From contig NZ_JQEI01000012.1 of assembly GCF_000743355.1 (NCBI RefSeq), forward strand, positions 21,751-85,750: a stretch of 64,000 nt of DNA, given 5' to 3'. The stretch is from Serratia sp. Ag1 (GTDB taxonomy: Bacteria; Pseudomonadota; Gammaproteobacteria; Enterobacterales; Enterobacteriaceae). Positions 29,103 to 39,023 of the stretch are shown piece after piece. The notes below the pieces were generated by a model. That model saw only the letters and a list, made by a program, of their open reading frames with translations. It searched no databases and was not told the origin of the DNA. The position numbers and the translations under genes were made by a program. Every line of letters begins with the position of its first letter. The stretch's first letter is position 1.

Positions 29103-31934
29103 TCACTTTTTGTCCAGTATCGGCTTCAGGAAGCGGGCTGTGTGCGATTCTTTGCAGTTCGCCACGGTTTCTGGCGTGCCGGAAACCAGGATCTCCCCGC
29201 CGCCGCTGCCGCCTTCCGGCCCCAGATCGACAATCCAGTCCGCCGTTTTAATCACGTCCAGGTTGTGTTCAATCACCACGATGGTGTTGCCCTGATCGCG
29301 TAACTGATGCAGCACCGCCAGCAACTGCTGGATATCCGCAAAATGCAGGCCAGTGGTGGGTTCATCGAGGATATACAGCGTCTGGCCGGTGCCGCGTTTC
29401 GATAGTTCACGTGCCAGCTTCACGCGCTGCGCTTCACCACCGGAAAGTGTGGTGGCTGACTGGCCGAGACGAATGTAAGACAACCCGACATCCATCAGCG
29501 TTTGCAGCTTGCGCGCCAGCGCCGGAACCGCATCGAAGAAGTCGCGGGCTTCTTCGATGGTCATTTCCAGCACTTCGTGAATGCTTTTGCCTTTGTACTT
29601 CACTTCCAGCGTTTCGCGGTTATAACGCTTGCCTCTGCATTGATCGCAAGGCACGTAGATATCCGGCAGGAAGTGCATTTCCACTTTGATTACGCCATCG
29701 CCCTGACAGGCTTCACAGCGGCCACCCTTCACGTTAAAGCTGAAGCGGCCCGGCGTATAACCACGGGTGCGCGATTCCGGCACACCTGCAAACAGTTCAC
29801 GCACTGGCGTGAAGATGCCGGTATAGGTCGCGGGGTTGGAGCGCGGCGTGCGGCCAATCGGGCTCTGATCGATGTCGATCACCTTGTCGAAATGTTCCAG
29901 CCCGTTCACTTCGCGGTAAGGTGCCGGTTCGGCAATCGTTGCGCCATTGAGTTGGCGCTGGGCGATCGGGAACAGCGTATCGTTGATCAGCGTGGATTTA
30001 CCGGAACCGGAAACCCCGGTGATGCAGGTAAACAGCCCGACCGGCAGCGTCAGCGTGACGTCTTTCAGGTTGTTGCCACGCGCTCCGCTCAGTTTTAACA
30101 CCTTGTTCGGATCCGCCGGTACGCGTTCTGCCGGGATCGCAATCTCACGCTTGCCGCTGAGGAACTGGCCGGTCAGCGATTCTGTCTGAGCCATGATGTC
30201 GTCAACGGTGCCTTCTGCCACCACATGGCCGCCGTGTACACCGGCACCGGGGCCGATATCGATCACATGGTCGGCGGCGCGGATCGCATCTTCGTCATGC
30301 TCAACCACGATCACCGTGTTACCCAGGTTACGCAGATGGATCAGGGTTTCCAGCAGGCGTTCGTTATCACGCTGATGCAGGCCGATAGAAGGTTCATCCA
30401 GCACGTACATCACGCCCACCAGGCCTGCGCCGATCTGGCTGGCGAGGCGGATACGTTGTGCTTCGCCGCCGGACAGCGTTTCTGCCGAGCGGGAAAGTGA
30501 CAGGTAGTTCAGCCCGACGTTAACCAGGAATTTCAGCCGATCGCCGATCTCTTTCAAGATTTTCTCGGCGATCTTGGCGCGCTGGCCGCTCAGCTTCATA
30601 TTCTGGAAGAACGTCATCGCATGGCCGATGCTGAGATCGGAGATTTGCGGCAGAGTGGTGTCTTCTACAAACACGTTACGCGCTTCTTCGCGCAGGCGAG
30701 TACCGCTGCACGAGGTGCAAGGACGATTGCTGATAAACTTCGCCAGCTCTTCGCGCACTGCGCTGGATTCGGTTTCTTTATAGCGGCGTTCCATATTGTG
30801 CAGCACGCCTTCAAACGGATGGCGGCGCACGGTGGTGTCACCGCGATCGTTGATGTATTTGAATTCGATGGTTTCTTTGCCGGAACCGTTGAGCACCGCT
30901 TTCTGTACGCTGGCCGTCAGGCTGTTGAACGGCGCTTCCACATCAAAATCATAATGCTCTGCTAATGAGCGCAACATCTGGAAGTAATAGAAGTTGCGGC
31001 GATCCCAACCGCGGATCGCGCCACCCGCCAGCGAAAGCTCGGGGTTTTGCACCACGCGTTCCTGATCGAAGAATTGCTGTACGCCCAGCCCGTCACAGGT
31101 CGGGCAGGCCCCCGCCGGGTTGTTGAACGAGAACAGGCGCGGTTCCAGTTCGCGCATGCTGTAACCACAAATCGGACAGGCAAAATTGGCCGAGAACAGC
31201 AGCTCTTCTGCTTGTTCGTCGTCCATATCGGCGACGACCGCCGTACCGCCAGAAAGCTCCAGCGCGGTTTCAAACGACTCCGCCAGGCGCTGCGCCAGAT
31301 CGTCCCGTACCTTGAAGCGATCTACTACCACTTCAATGGTGTGTTTCTTTTGCAACTCCAGCTTAGGTGGATCGGAGAGATCGCACACTTCGCCGTCGAT
31401 ACGTGCCCGGATGTAGCCTTGGGTGGCCAGGTGTTCCAGCGTTTTGGTGTGCTCGCCTTTACGATCTTTCACCACCGGAGCCAGCAGCATCAGGCGCTTA
31501 CCTTCCGGCTGGTTGAGCACGTTATCCACCATCTGGCTGACCGTCTGGGCTGCCAGCGGAACCTGATGATCCGGGCAGCGCGGTTCGCCGACGCGGGCAA
31601 ACAGCAGGCGCAGGTAATCGTGGATCTCGGTAATAGTCCCAACGGTGGAGCGCGGGTTGTGCGAGGTGGATTTCTGCTCAATGGAGATTGCCGGTGACAG
31701 ACCTTCGATATGGTCGACGTCCGGTTTTTCCATCAGAGAAAGAAACTGGCGTGCGTAGGCGGAAAGCGACTCAACGTAACGCCGCTGCCCTTCGGCATAC
31801 AGCGTATCAAAGGCCAGTGATGATTTGCCGGAGCCCGACAGACCGGTGACGACAATCAGCTTGTCGCGCGGGATAGTCAGGTTAATGTTTTTGAGATTAT
31901 GGGTTCGAGCACCACGAACTTCAATATTGTCCAT
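29103..31934 (-). CDS. uvrA: Excinuclease ABC subunit A
   Basis: ATPase that recognises bulky DNA damage and loads UvrB in nucleotide excision repair. It has 943 residues (E. coli 940). There are two ABC modules, the first Walker [15 protein letters not shown] near residue 31 and the second [14 protein letters not shown]. Zinc-finger Cys pairs (CPIC...CPTC, CSGC-type and CEAC...CDQC) and two signatures ([28 protein letters not shown]) are visible. It is divergent from ssb with a LexA box in between. Confidence 0.98.
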   Translation of the reverse strand: MDNIEVRGARTHNLKNINLTIPRDKLIVVTGLSGSGKSSLAFDTLYAEGQRRYVESLSAYARQFLSLMEKPDVDHIEGLSPAISIEQKSTSHNPRSTVGTITEIHDYLRLLFARVGEPRCPDHQVPLAAQTVSQMVDNVLNQPEGKRLMLLAPVVKDRKGEHTKTLEHLATQGYIRARIDGEVCDLSDPPKLELQKKHTIEVVVDRFKVRDDLAQRLAESFETALELSGGTAVVADMDDEQAEELLFSANFACPICGYSMRELEPRLFSFNNPAGACPTCDGLGVQQFFDQERVVQNPELSLAGGAIRGWDRRNFYYFQMLRSLAEHYDFDVEAPFNSLTASVQKAVLNGSGKETIEFKYINDRGDTTVRRHPFEGVLHNMERRYKETESSAVREELAKFISNRPCTSCSGTRLREEARNVFVEDTTLPQISDLSIGHAMTFFQNMKLSGQRAKIAEKILKEIGDRLKFLVNVGLNYLSLSRSAETLSGGEAQRIRLASQIGAGLVGVMYVLDEPSIGLHQRDNERLLETLIHLRNLGNTVIVVEHDEDAIRAADHVIDIGPGAGVHGGHVVAEGTVDDIMAQTESLTGQFLSGKREIAIPAERVPADPNKVLKLSGARGNNLKDVTLTLPVGLFTCITGVSGSGKSTLINDTLFPIAQRQLNGATIAEPAPYREVNGLEHFDKVIDIDQSPIGRTPRSNPATYTGIFTPVRELFAGVPESRTRGYTPGRFSFNVKGGRCEACQGDGVIKVEMHFLPDIYVPCDQCRGKRYNRETLEVKYKGKSIHEVLEMTIEEARDFFDAVPALARKLQTLMDVGLSYIRLGQSATTLSGGEAQRVKLARELSKRGTGQTLYILDEPTTGLHFADIQQLLAVLHQLRDQGNTIVVIEHNLDVIKTADWIVDLGPEGGSGGGEILVSGTPETVANCKESHTARFLKPILDKK

Positions 31935-32057
31935 TTACACTTCCCGTCAGGATGATACACCGTGCTTATCTGGGGTCTTTGGCAGGCAATTTTGTGATGT
32001 AACGTGCAAAAAACCGGCACAGCCAAGTCGAAACGCATAATTATGACACAAAATAAC

Positions 32058-32073
32058 CTGAATGAATATCCAG
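32058..32073. promoter_or_regulatory. LexA box in the uvrA-ssb spacer
   Basis: CTGAATGAATATCCAG; read from the uvrA side it is CTGGATATTCATTCAG, one base from the E. coli uvrA SOS box. It lies 124 bases before uvrA. Confidence 0.85.
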
Positions 32074-32222
32074 TATAGGTATGCAACAAGGTGGAGTGCG
32101 CAGGCAATTCTGCAAGGTGCTTCGCAGGTATAATCTAAGCAGGTGGCATGCTACAATTTGTGGTTTAGACTATGCAAAATTGTGGCGTAACCCCGCCTAT
32201 ATGACTCATCAGGAGATTAAAC

Positions 32223-32765
32223 ATGGCCAGCAGAGGCGTAAACAAAGTAATTCTGGTCGGGAATCTGGGCCAAGACCCTGAGGTCCGTTACATGCCTAAT
32301 GGCGGCGCGGTTGCCAACATTACTCTGGCGACCTCCGAAAGCTGGCGCGACAAGGCTACTGGCGAGCAGAAAGAAAAAACGGAATGGCACCGTGTGGTGC
32401 TGTTTGGCAAGCTGGCTGAAGTGGCGGGTGAATACCTGCGTAAAGGTTCTCAGGTTTATATCGAAGGCTCCCTGCAAACCCGCAAATGGACCGATCAGGC
32501 TGGCGTAGAAAAGTACACCACTGAAATCGTGGTTAACGTGGGCGGCACCATGCAGATGCTGGGTGGCCGTCAGGGCGGTGGTGCTCCGGCGGGTGGTCAG
32601 TCAGCGGGTGGCCAGCAGGGCGGATGGGGTCAGCCTCAGCAACCACAGGGCGGTAACCAGTTCAGCGGTGGCCAGCAGGCGGCTCCGGCTCGTCCGACAC
32701 AAAACAGCGCGCCAGCCAGCAGCAATGAACCGCCAATGGATTTTGACGACGATATTCCGTTCTAG
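32223..32765 (+). CDS. ssb: Single-stranded DNA-binding protein
   Basis: Binds ssDNA during replication, repair and recombination. It has 180 residues. The N-terminal OB fold is [20 protein letters not shown] to about residue 112. A Gly/Gln/Pro-rich linker ([16 protein letters not shown]) leads to the acidic C-terminal tip MDFDDDIPF, which docks partner proteins. CAGGAG lies upstream of the ATG. A group II intron begins shortly after the stop. Confidence 0.98.
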   Translation: MASRGVNKVILVGNLGQDPEVRYMPNGGAVANITLATSESWRDKATGEQKEKTEWHRVVLFGKLAEVAGEYLRKGSQVYIEGSLQTRKWTDQAGVEKYTTEIVVNVGGTMQMLGGRQGGGAPAGGQSAGGQQGGWGQPQQPQGGNQFSGGQQAAPARPTQNSAPASSNEPPMDFDDDIPF

Positions 32766-33379
32766 GTTCGCCGTTTTGCTTTGTAAATCAAGTGGTTAAC
32801 TCAATGTTGTGAGTTAATCATAGGCTGTTGGAGAGCCTATTGCAAGCCTGACTTATCCTTACCCAGTAATGGGTTTGAACCTCGAAAGAGGGAGGGGAGT
32901 GTAGCATGTCAGGAAAAGGCTGGTTGCGGGGAAATAACCTACTTTGCGCCAGCCATTGCAAGTCCCATATGGTTAAGCCTGATTGGTTGAATCATAGTTC
33001 ATAGTGGGTTTCGGGATGCCTTTGACTCACGGTTATTCAGGAGTCATACCAGTATTTATAGTAATTATTTTTAGAAGGTTACTATATCCAACAATATTGG
33101 CACCTGCTCGGTGAGAGTGGTAATTGAACGTAAGTGGAACCTAAGTGGGATGCACCTTGACTACAAAGAAATACGGGATTACCTAAGTTGGTTAAGTAAT
33201 TAACCAATATGGTAACGGAGGCTCCGTAGTACCCAATGTAGCTCTGTAATGGAGTCGCAATTGGCTAACCAATCTGAAAAATATATATAAATGGATAAGC
33301 AATTATCGGTGAAATTATATTCGTAAGGGGGAAGGGAGTCAGTTGGAACTATACTAATAGAAGCGAGGTTTGATAGTCA

Positions 33380-35260
33380 GTGCTATCACAAAGAACACTC
33401 AATGCTCTAAGTGGTATAAACAAAGCCAGTACACAAGGTTATAAGATCAAGAAGCTGCACAAAATCATGTGTAGCAATAAAGATCTTTGGGTACAGGCCT
33501 ATGCCAATATTTATTCTAATCAGGGAGCCATGACGAGAGGAATAAATAATAATACGATGGATGAAATGAGCGTGGACAGGATTATTAATCTCATTCAGCT
33601 TATAAATTCAGGCTCGTATAAGCCCAGGCCTTGTAGGCGCACATACATACCTAAAGATGCCCGAAAACCGAGTGGAAAGAAACGTCCATTAGGTATTCCA
33701 ACTGGAGACGATAAATTAATACAGGAAGTAATGAGGATGTTACTGGAAGAAATCTATGAACCGGTTTTTAGCGACTGGAGCTATGGATTCAGGCCTAAAC
33801 GTTCCTGCCATTCTGCATTAAAAGAAATCAGAAACAGTTGGAAAGGAACAAAATGGGTATGTGATGTTGATATCAAAGGTTACTTCGACAACATTGACCA
33901 CGATCTGCTGCTGAAATTCCTGAGTAAGCGGATCGCCGATAACAAATTTCTGGCGCTTCTCAAGAAGTTCCTGAAAGCTGGCTATCTGGACAACTGGCGT
34001 TACTTTGGCACCCATAGCGGGACACCGCAAGGTGGTATTATCTCCCCTATTCTTGCCAATGTATTTCTCCATGAACTTGATGAGTTTATGAAAAATAGAA
34101 TCAGCGAGTTCGGCAAAGGGGGACGGAGGAAACCCAATCCCATATACAAAAGGGCACTACAGAACCGGGCAAATCGTATTAAATGGATCAGGCAAGGTTT
34201 CGGCGCTTCCGGAATGCCTGCTGATGAGCAGAAAATCCAAAAATGGAGACATGAAGCGGATGAACTGGAGAAAAAATTGCGCACGCTATCTAGTGTTATT
34301 ATGGATGATTCTGAATTCAAAAGAATGCGGTATGTTCGATATGCTGATGATTTTCTGATTGGTGTGACAGGAAGTAAAAATGAGGCAAAAAAGATAATGA
34401 AAGAGGTTGTCGATTTTGTTGAAACTGAACTTCACCTGGAAATATCAAAAGAGAAATCCGGCATTATTGACCCAAAGAAAGGATTCACTTTTCTCGGTTA
34501 TGAAATTAAAACACGCCGTGAAAGCAAACAGGTCAAATGTGTTGTAGGGCTTAATGCAGATGGAAGTAAAACTCATGCGGTAAAACGTACGATAACGGAA
34601 CACGTCCATCTGGGTGTACCGAGGGAAAGAATCCTGAAATTCTGCTCTCTACGTGGCTATGGGAATTACGATGGCGGATATGGTAATAGTGCTGGTCGGC
34701 CAGCAATGATGCACATGTCTGACTATGAAATAATTGGTCAGTACAACGCCGAAATGCGCGGCTATGCGAATTACTACAATCTTGCCCCCGTTCTCTATCT
34801 CAATAAGTTGCATTGGATATGGGAAAATAGTCTTTATAAGACGCTGGCAGGTAAACATCGGATGTCACGCACCAAAATCGCGCGGCGGTTAAGGCAAGCG
34901 GATGGCAGGTATGTTTATCGGGAAAATCGTAATGGAAAGGTATATGAGTTGGAGGTATTCAGACTCAAAAACAGGAGTGCGCCAAAACACAGTTCACCGG
35001 ATATATTGCCGAACACGTATAAATATTCTGGTAGAACTGAATTGCTGGACAGGATGGCTGCATGCCAATGTGAATATTGCGGTACCAGAACCGGTCCTTT
35101 TGAAGTCCACCATGTGAGGAAACTTAAGGATATCAAGTCGGGTACAGATAACTGGAAGAAGCTGATGATTGCCCGTAACAGGAAAACATTAGTGATCTGC
35201 CGGATCTGTCACGTTAACCTTCACAGAGGAACACTGCCAGACCGAAGAAGCTTTGTTTGA
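33380..35260 (+). CDS. ltrA: Group II intron reverse transcriptase/maturase with HNH endonuclease
   Basis: A 626-residue protein that splices and reinserts the intron. It starts at GTG 33380 with GAGG upstream. RT blocks run from about residue 60 to 390, with GIPTGDDKLIQEVMRMLLEE, the VCDVDIKGYFDNIDHD block and YADD at 321-324. A maturase domain X follows (LRGYGNYDGGYGN, MRGYANYYNLA). The C-terminal HNH nuclease shows CEYCG, HHVRKLKD and CRICHVNLHRG. All motifs are complete, so the element may be mobile. The symbol ltrA is generic. Confidence 0.93.
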   Translation: MLSQRTLNALSGINKASTQGYKIKKLHKIMCSNKDLWVQAYANIYSNQGAMTRGINNNTMDEMSVDRIINLIQLINSGSYKPRPCRRTYIPKDARKPSGKKRPLGIPTGDDKLIQEVMRMLLEEIYEPVFSDWSYGFRPKRSCHSALKEIRNSWKGTKWVCDVDIKGYFDNIDHDLLLKFLSKRIADNKFLALLKKFLKAGYLDNWRYFGTHSGTPQGGIISPILANVFLHELDEFMKNRISEFGKGGRRKPNPIYKRALQNRANRIKWIRQGFGASGMPADEQKIQKWRHEADELEKKLRTLSSVIMDDSEFKRMRYVRYADDFLIGVTGSKNEAKKIMKEVVDFVETELHLEISKEKSGIIDPKKGFTFLGYEIKTRRESKQVKCVVGLNADGSKTHAVKRTITEHVHLGVPRERILKFCSLRGYGNYDGGYGNSAGRPAMMHMSDYEIIGQYNAEMRGYANYYNLAPVLYLNKLHWIWENSLYKTLAGKHRMSRTKIARRLRQADGRYVYRENRNGKVYELEVFRLKNRSAPKHSSPDILPNTYKYSGRTELLDRMAACQCEYCGTRTGPFEVHHVRKLKDIKSGTDNWKKLMIARNRKTLVICRICHVNLHRGTLPDRRSFV

Positions 35261-35269
35261 TCCAATAGA

Positions 35270-35303
35270 GAGCCGTATGCACAGAAATGTGCACGTACGG
35301 TTC
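35270..35303 (+). ncRNA. Group II intron domain V
   Basis: A 34-nt hairpin starting GAGCCGTATG, with the AGC catalytic triad near its 5' end, a GAAA tetraloop in the middle and GTACGGTTC closing it. This is the most conserved part of group II introns and lies 9 bases after the maturase stop. Confidence 0.92.
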
Positions 35304-35390
35304 GGTGGGGGGGCAACGGCTATCCCGTTCTGGGCGCACGTGCCCTACCCAACGATTTACCTAAGAATTTTTGTAATGAATTTTCTATCA

Positions 35391-35413
35391 AGCCTCTGTT
35401 AATACAGAGGCTT
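35391..35413. terminator. Hairpin abutting the IS1182-type element (possible former ssb terminator)
   Basis: AAGCCTCTG/CAGAGGCTT with a TTAATA loop ends exactly where the IS begins. A terminator whose T tract was displaced by the insertion would look like this. Confidence 0.5.
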
Positions 35414-37008
35414 CAGATTGATGACAAAGTCCTGGCCGTGAGGCCAGGACTTTGATCTAATAAGGTCAGTGCAAAAAATGGACTGACTGCCATGCTCAAA
35501 ACACCCTCTCCCCAGCAATATCAGTTTGAAACCATCACCCTTGATGAATTGGTCCCCGAAGACCATCTGGTACGCAAGATTGATGCCGCCATCGATTTTG
35601 AATTTATCCGCGATGCCGTTGCCCATCTCTACTGCCCTGATAACGGCAGACCCGCCATTGACCCCGTTCGTCTGATTAAAATGATGCTGCTGGGCTATCT
35701 CTTCGGTATCCCCAGCGAGCGCCGTCTGGCCAAGGAAATACAGGTCAATGTTGCTTATCGCTGGTTCCTGCGTATGGTCCTCACCGAAAAAGTCCCTGAC
35801 GCCTCGACTCTGAGCCAGAACCGTCTCCGCCGTTTCAACCACAGCGATATCTTCCAGCAGATTTTTGACCACATCGTGGAACTGGCTCTCAGCCGTGGTA
35901 TGGCTAACGGGCGTGTTCTCTACACTGACAGCACACACTTGAAAGCCGACGCCAACCCACGCAAAGCGGTGAATGAAGAACGTCCGGTGGGCGTCAGTGA
36001 CTATCTGGAGCAGCTTGATGCTGCCGTGGAGGCTGACAGGAAGAAGCACGCAAAAAAGCCGCTGCCCGCCGTAAAAAAGACACCCGAAAACGCCGTCGCC
36101 GTTAAGAACACCAAAGTCAGCACCACTGACCCGGACAGCGGCTTTATGCACCGGGACAACAAACCGAAGGGCTTCTTCTATCTGGACCACCGCACGGTGG
36201 ACGGGAAGCACGGCATCATCATAGATACGCATGTGACACCGGGTAATGTCCATGATAGCCAGCCCTTTATCGGGCGACTTGAACGGCAGGTAGCGCGCTT
36301 CGCTCTGGAGCCGGTGGCGGTGGATGCGGGTTACTTCACCGCCGCGGTGTGCCATCTGACGCAGGAAAGGGGTATCGCGCTGGTTCCCGGCTATCGGCGG
36401 CCGCACAAGGGTCAGAATGCCTTCCAGAAAAAGCACTTCAGGTACGATGAGAAGCGTGATGTGTATGTGTGCCCGGCAGACGCGTTGCTGGTCTACAGCA
36501 CGACAGACCGTAACGGGTATCGGCATTACCGTTCAGACCCGGCAGTGTGCCAGCGGTGTGAGCAGAGGCAGCAATGTACACAGAGCAGCAAGGTGCAGAA
36601 AACGATAACGCGGCATGTGTGGGAGGCGTCGAAAGAGGAGGCGAACAGGTTAAGGCTGACGACATGGGGTAAGAAAATCTACACGCGGCGCAAAGAGACG
36701 GTGGAGAGGAGCTTCGCGGATGCGAAACAGCACCATGGTCATCGATATGCGCGGTTCCGTGGACTGTCAAAAGTGCAGATGCAGTGCCTGCTGGCGGCGA
36801 CAGCGCAGAATATGAAAAAGATGGCGCTGCTGGCGCTTCTTTATTGTTTTTACCGGTGGTGGAAAGCGTCTTGGGAAGGGCAGAGCGCCAGCTTAGGCGG
36901 TCAGAAAGCTCAACTGACGGTATTATGGAAAAATATCGCGATCACGACCTACGGTCGCTAGAAAAGAAGAACCCCACCTGAAAAAGTGGGGTTAGTCAGC
37001 AGTCTGAA
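35412..37008 (+). mobile_element. IS1182-family insertion sequence
   Basis: About 1.6 kb bounded by imperfect inverted repeats: TTCAGATTGATGACAAAG at the left and, read inward from the right end, TTCAGACTGCTGACTAAC. It contains one intact transposase. Subterminal hairpins lie at 35433-35454 and 36970-36992 (AACCCCAC/GTGGGGTT). No clear target duplication was found. A further palindrome sits just outside the right end at 37007-37033. Confidence 0.8.
35492..36961 (+). CDS. IS1182-family transposase
   Basis: A 489-residue DDE transposase. The N-terminal DUF772-type domain (DHLVRKIDAAIDFEFIRDAV, GRPAIDPVRLIKMMLLGYLF) is followed by the catalytic core: YTDSTHLKADANPRK, then VDAGYFTAAVCH, and a late acidic residue in RRKETVERSFADAKQHHG. 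A Cys cluster (CQRCEQRQQC) lies between them. The frame is complete, so the element may be active. The hydrophobic tail (LLALLYCFYRWW) is usual for the group. Confidence 0.92.
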   Translation: MLKTPSPQQYQFETITLDELVPEDHLVRKIDAAIDFEFIRDAVAHLYCPDNGRPAIDPVRLIKMMLLGYLFGIPSERRLAKEIQVNVAYRWFLRMVLTEKVPDASTLSQNRLRRFNHSDIFQQIFDHIVELALSRGMANGRVLYTDSTHLKADANPRKAVNEERPVGVSDYLEQLDAAVEADRKKHAKKPLPAVKKTPENAVAVKNTKVSTTDPDSGFMHRDNKPKGFFYLDHRTVDGKHGIIIDTHVTPGNVHDSQPFIGRLERQVARFALEPVAVDAGYFTAAVCHLTQERGIALVPGYRRPHKGQNAFQKKHFRYDEKRDVYVCPADALLVYSTTDRNGYRHYRSDPAVCQRCEQRQQCTQSSKVQKTITRHVWEASKEEANRLRLTTWGKKIYTRRKETVERSFADAKQHHGHRYARFRGLSKVQMQCLLAATAQNMKKMALLALLYCFYRWWKASWEGQSASLGGQKAQLTVLWKNIAITTYGR

Positions 37009-37033
37009 CGGACCTCCGTGGAGGTCCGTTGAT
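37007..37033. repeat. Palindrome just outside the IS right end
   Basis: AACGGACCTCC / GGAGGTCCGTT around a GT centre. It mirrors the hairpin that abuts the left end, suggesting a preference of this IS for stem-loop targets. Confidence 0.5.
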
Positions 37034-37042
37034 ATGAATTTG

Positions 37043-37063
37043 TGGTGCCGGACTCGGAATCGA
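37043..37063 (-). other. tRNA-Phe 3'-end fragment (possible att site remnant)
   Basis: Read on the minus strand the sequence is TCGATTCCGAGTCC followed by GGCACCA. This equals the T-loop/acceptor 3' end of enterobacterial tRNA-Phe except for one missing G. The rest of the tRNA is absent. Such 3' fragments are typical direct repeats left by integrative elements that use a tRNA gene as attB. No integrase gene was seen nearby, so this is inference. Confidence 0.55.
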
Positions 37064-37282
37064 TATTGCCATTTAATTCATTGATATTTAGATGTATTTT
37101 CTGATGTGATTATTTTTATACCCTCAATTATACCCGCAGTCCCTTTTGAGTGTTTTTGGGGACCAAAGTGGGGATAATGTTGTTACAGAAGACGCCAAGT
37201 GAAGTGAAAAAAATCGCGTCGGCATCGTGTTCGATTCTTTATTTCTATTCCTGTTTGGCTGAGCCTAATTCACGGCGTTATA
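37064..37282. other. AT-rich spacer without recognisable genes
   Basis: Between the tRNA fragment and the toxin gene I see only a short unrecognised frame (37150-37332). Nothing resembles an integrase. Confidence 0.5.
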
Positions 37283-37558
37283 TTACCGATTTTCTCGCGT
37301 ATGCCAAACACGTAAGATGTAGAGCGCTTTAACTCTGAGTTCGTAGTGCATTTCATAGTTACCGATGATCAGACGGCGTACTTCCCGTGGTTCATACCTT
37401 ACCAGTGCTGGCCCCATCCGTGAATGTGTCAGCAGGTTAACGGGGGCAAGCACCAGCGATTGAAGCACTTGTGCTGCTGCTTCTGGATTGACGTTGGCAA
37501 TAAACTCGCGCAATCGCTCTAAATCCTGCAACGCATGATCTGACCAAATAACCTGCAT
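37283..37558 (-). CDS. RelE/ParE-superfamily toxin
   Basis: A 91-residue toxin of a type II toxin-antitoxin pair: the N terminus MQVIWSDHALQDLERLREFI, the central REVRRLIIGNYEMHYEL, and the C terminus LYILRVWHTRENR, whose WHTRE(N)R motif is typical of ParE-like members. RelE members cleave mRNA and ParE members poison gyrase; which applies cannot be told. The first base of its start codon overlaps the last base of the antitoxin stop (37558). Confidence 0.9.
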   Translation of the reverse strand: MQVIWSDHALQDLERLREFIANVNPEAAAQVLQSLVLAPVNLLTHSRMGPALVRYEPREVRRLIIGNYEMHYELRVKALYILRVWHTRENR

Positions 37559-37839
37559 TACCTTTTCCCTGACTGCGGTACAGGTAGTGGCGTGTCACTG
37601 TTCAGGCTATTCACCCAACTCAATACATCGGCCTGTTCCACGACTCTGCCCGCATCTACATCTGCCAGGCCTTCCAGGATCATTTGATGGCGGTTCTCTT
37701 CCTGCTCAATGATCGCAGCCAAAGCCTGTTTGACGATCCAGCCACGAGAACGGTCATAGTTAGCAGCCAGTTCGTCGATCTTCTCTGCCATTTCAATAGG
37801 AACATGAGCAGTAATGACGCGTGTAGGTGATTGTCCCAT
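37558..37839 (-). CDS. Ribbon-helix-helix (CopG-type) antitoxin
   Basis: A 93-residue partner of the downstream toxin. The N-terminal ribbon-helix-helix is VITAHVPIEMAEKIDELAAN followed by RSRGWIVKQALAAI. The C-terminal part (EGLADVDAGRVVEQADVLSW) is the toxin-binding tail typical of this family. It comes first in the operon and overlaps the toxin by one base; such antitoxins usually autorepress the operon. Confidence 0.9.
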   Translation of the reverse strand: MGQSPTRVITAHVPIEMAEKIDELAANYDRSRGWIVKQALAAIIEQEENRHQMILEGLADVDAGRVVEQADVLSWVNSLNSDTPLPVPQSGKR

Positions 37840-37985
37840 GAGTATCTCCTTGCGATTAAAATTAAATCATAGTCAATCAGAGATTCACTGATCGTGCAAG
37901 TGCCGGTAAATTCCGGCCAACATCCGTTGCATGATTTATCTATCTGTAATTATTTAAGTTTTTTCTTTGAGCTGTGTAGTATGAA

Positions 37986-39023
37986 TCATACTGATTTAAG
38001 ATGCCCAGAATCTGTTGGAAGTGGAATCAAGTTTTCCAGTATTGTGTTTAACCGTTGTTCCACACTGCCGGTAACGTATAAAAAGGGAATATTGCGTGCG
38101 GTAAGTTCATCAATATACCACTTTTGTTGCCGTTGACGGAAAGACTCATCCTGACGCGTACCGTCCTGTTGGAAGGGGAAATCGTCAGCACAAAGCACAA
38201 CGGTGTCATAATGTTGACAGGCTAACTCTTCCAAACTAGGTTCCGCTTTGCCAAACATGGCAAGTGAATAAAATAATGTAGTTAGTGGCGAAGTATCACA
38301 AACCAAATAGCGATAGGGGCGTGCGGTTGTTTCCCGCAAGAGCTGGGTTTGTGCAATTTCTAGCATGTCATCGAAAATTAAATGTCCTTTCCGTTGTTCC
38401 CAACGCTCGCGGCCGTATTCACTGATAGATTCTGTGCCTAGCGCAGTGGCCAATGCGGCACTCAGGGTACTCTTACCCGTGGACTCCCCACCCAGTATAC
38501 AGATGCGGTGTACAAAGTGAGCGTACACTTCAGGAGCAACGAGATATCTATATTTATGAATATCAGACCGAATTAAGGTTCCTGATACAGCCCCAGGCCC
38601 TGATTCACGCTGCAGTCGCACATGAGAAACTTGCTGATGAAAATGCATACTGAGAACCTGGGCGAATCCATCGCCATAGTCCTCCGCGGTGAATACTGCC
38701 TCGGGCATAATGTTCAATTTCTGTAGGCACAATAAGGCAACGAAATGGCGGTGTGAATCGTCGTCATGCTCATTTTGGGGCATCGGCCCTATGCCCCAAA
38801 ATGAAGCCTCTTCGGAGGAGAATACGAGAACTTGTGCCTGCGGGAAACGTGCCTGAAGATAGCACCGTCGTTTATCAGGAGAGAAGCCGGGGAGCTCTGG
38901 CGACGAATAGCTGACAATCACCAGCTTCTCGCATGCGTCAAGAGCAGCATTAATCAGTATTTCATGACCACAATGCAAAGGGGCAAATTTCCCTACGATC
39001 AGCCCAGTAGTAAAACGCTTCAT
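37986..39023 (-). CDS. nadR: NadR-like bifunctional NMN adenylyltransferase / nicotinamide riboside kinase
   Basis: NAD salvage enzyme. The N-terminal nucleotidyltransferase has GLIVGKFAPLHCGHEILINA with the HxGH motif, and SGTLIRSD corresponds to the second ATP motif. The C-terminal kinase has P-loop GGESTGKST (about residue 182). At 345 residues it lacks the DNA-binding N terminus of E. coli NadR, so it should be enzymatic only. The ATG at 39023 overlaps the pnuC stop (ATGA). Together they would import and phosphorylate nicotinamide riboside, but pnuC is truncated. Confidence 0.9.
   Translation of the reverse strand: MKRFTTGLIVGKFAPLHCGHEILINAALDACEKLVIVSYSSPELPGFSPDKRRCYLQARFPQAQVLVFSSEEASFWGIGPMPQNEHDDDSHRHFVALLCLQKLNIMPEAVFTAEDYGDGFAQVLSMHFHQQVSHVRLQRESGPGAVSGTLIRSDIHKYRYLVAPEVYAHFVHRICILGGESTGKSTLSAALATALGTESISEYGRERWEQRKGHLIFDDMLEIAQTQLLRETTARPYRYLVCDTSPLTTLFYSLAMFGKAEPSLEELACQHYDTVVLCADDFPFQQDGTRQDESFRQRQQKWYIDELTARNIPFLYVTGSVEQRLNTILENLIPLPTDSGHLKSV

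Larger units (their letters stand above)
32809..35353 (+). mobile_element. Group II intron downstream of ssb
   Basis: A retroelement of about 2.5 kb. The maturase frame (33380-35260) is followed directly by an unmistakable domain V (35270-35303) and a domain VI-like stem ending near CCCTACCCAAC. The 5' boundary is placed at GTGAG (32809), 44 bases after the ssb stop, because group II introns begin GUGNG and a stem (TAGGCTGTT...AGCCTA) follows. This end is the less certain one. The 32809-33379 stretch has no protein gene and should be domains I-III. The orientation is the same as ssb. Confidence 0.85.

Noticed and set aside
36990..37010. Target-site duplication of the IS1182-type element
   Set aside because: The bases directly outside the two inverted repeats do not match.
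37150..37332. A 60-residue frame next to the tRNA-Phe fragment as a truncated integrase
   Set aside because: No tyrosine-recombinase motif is visible and the composition is not protein-like.
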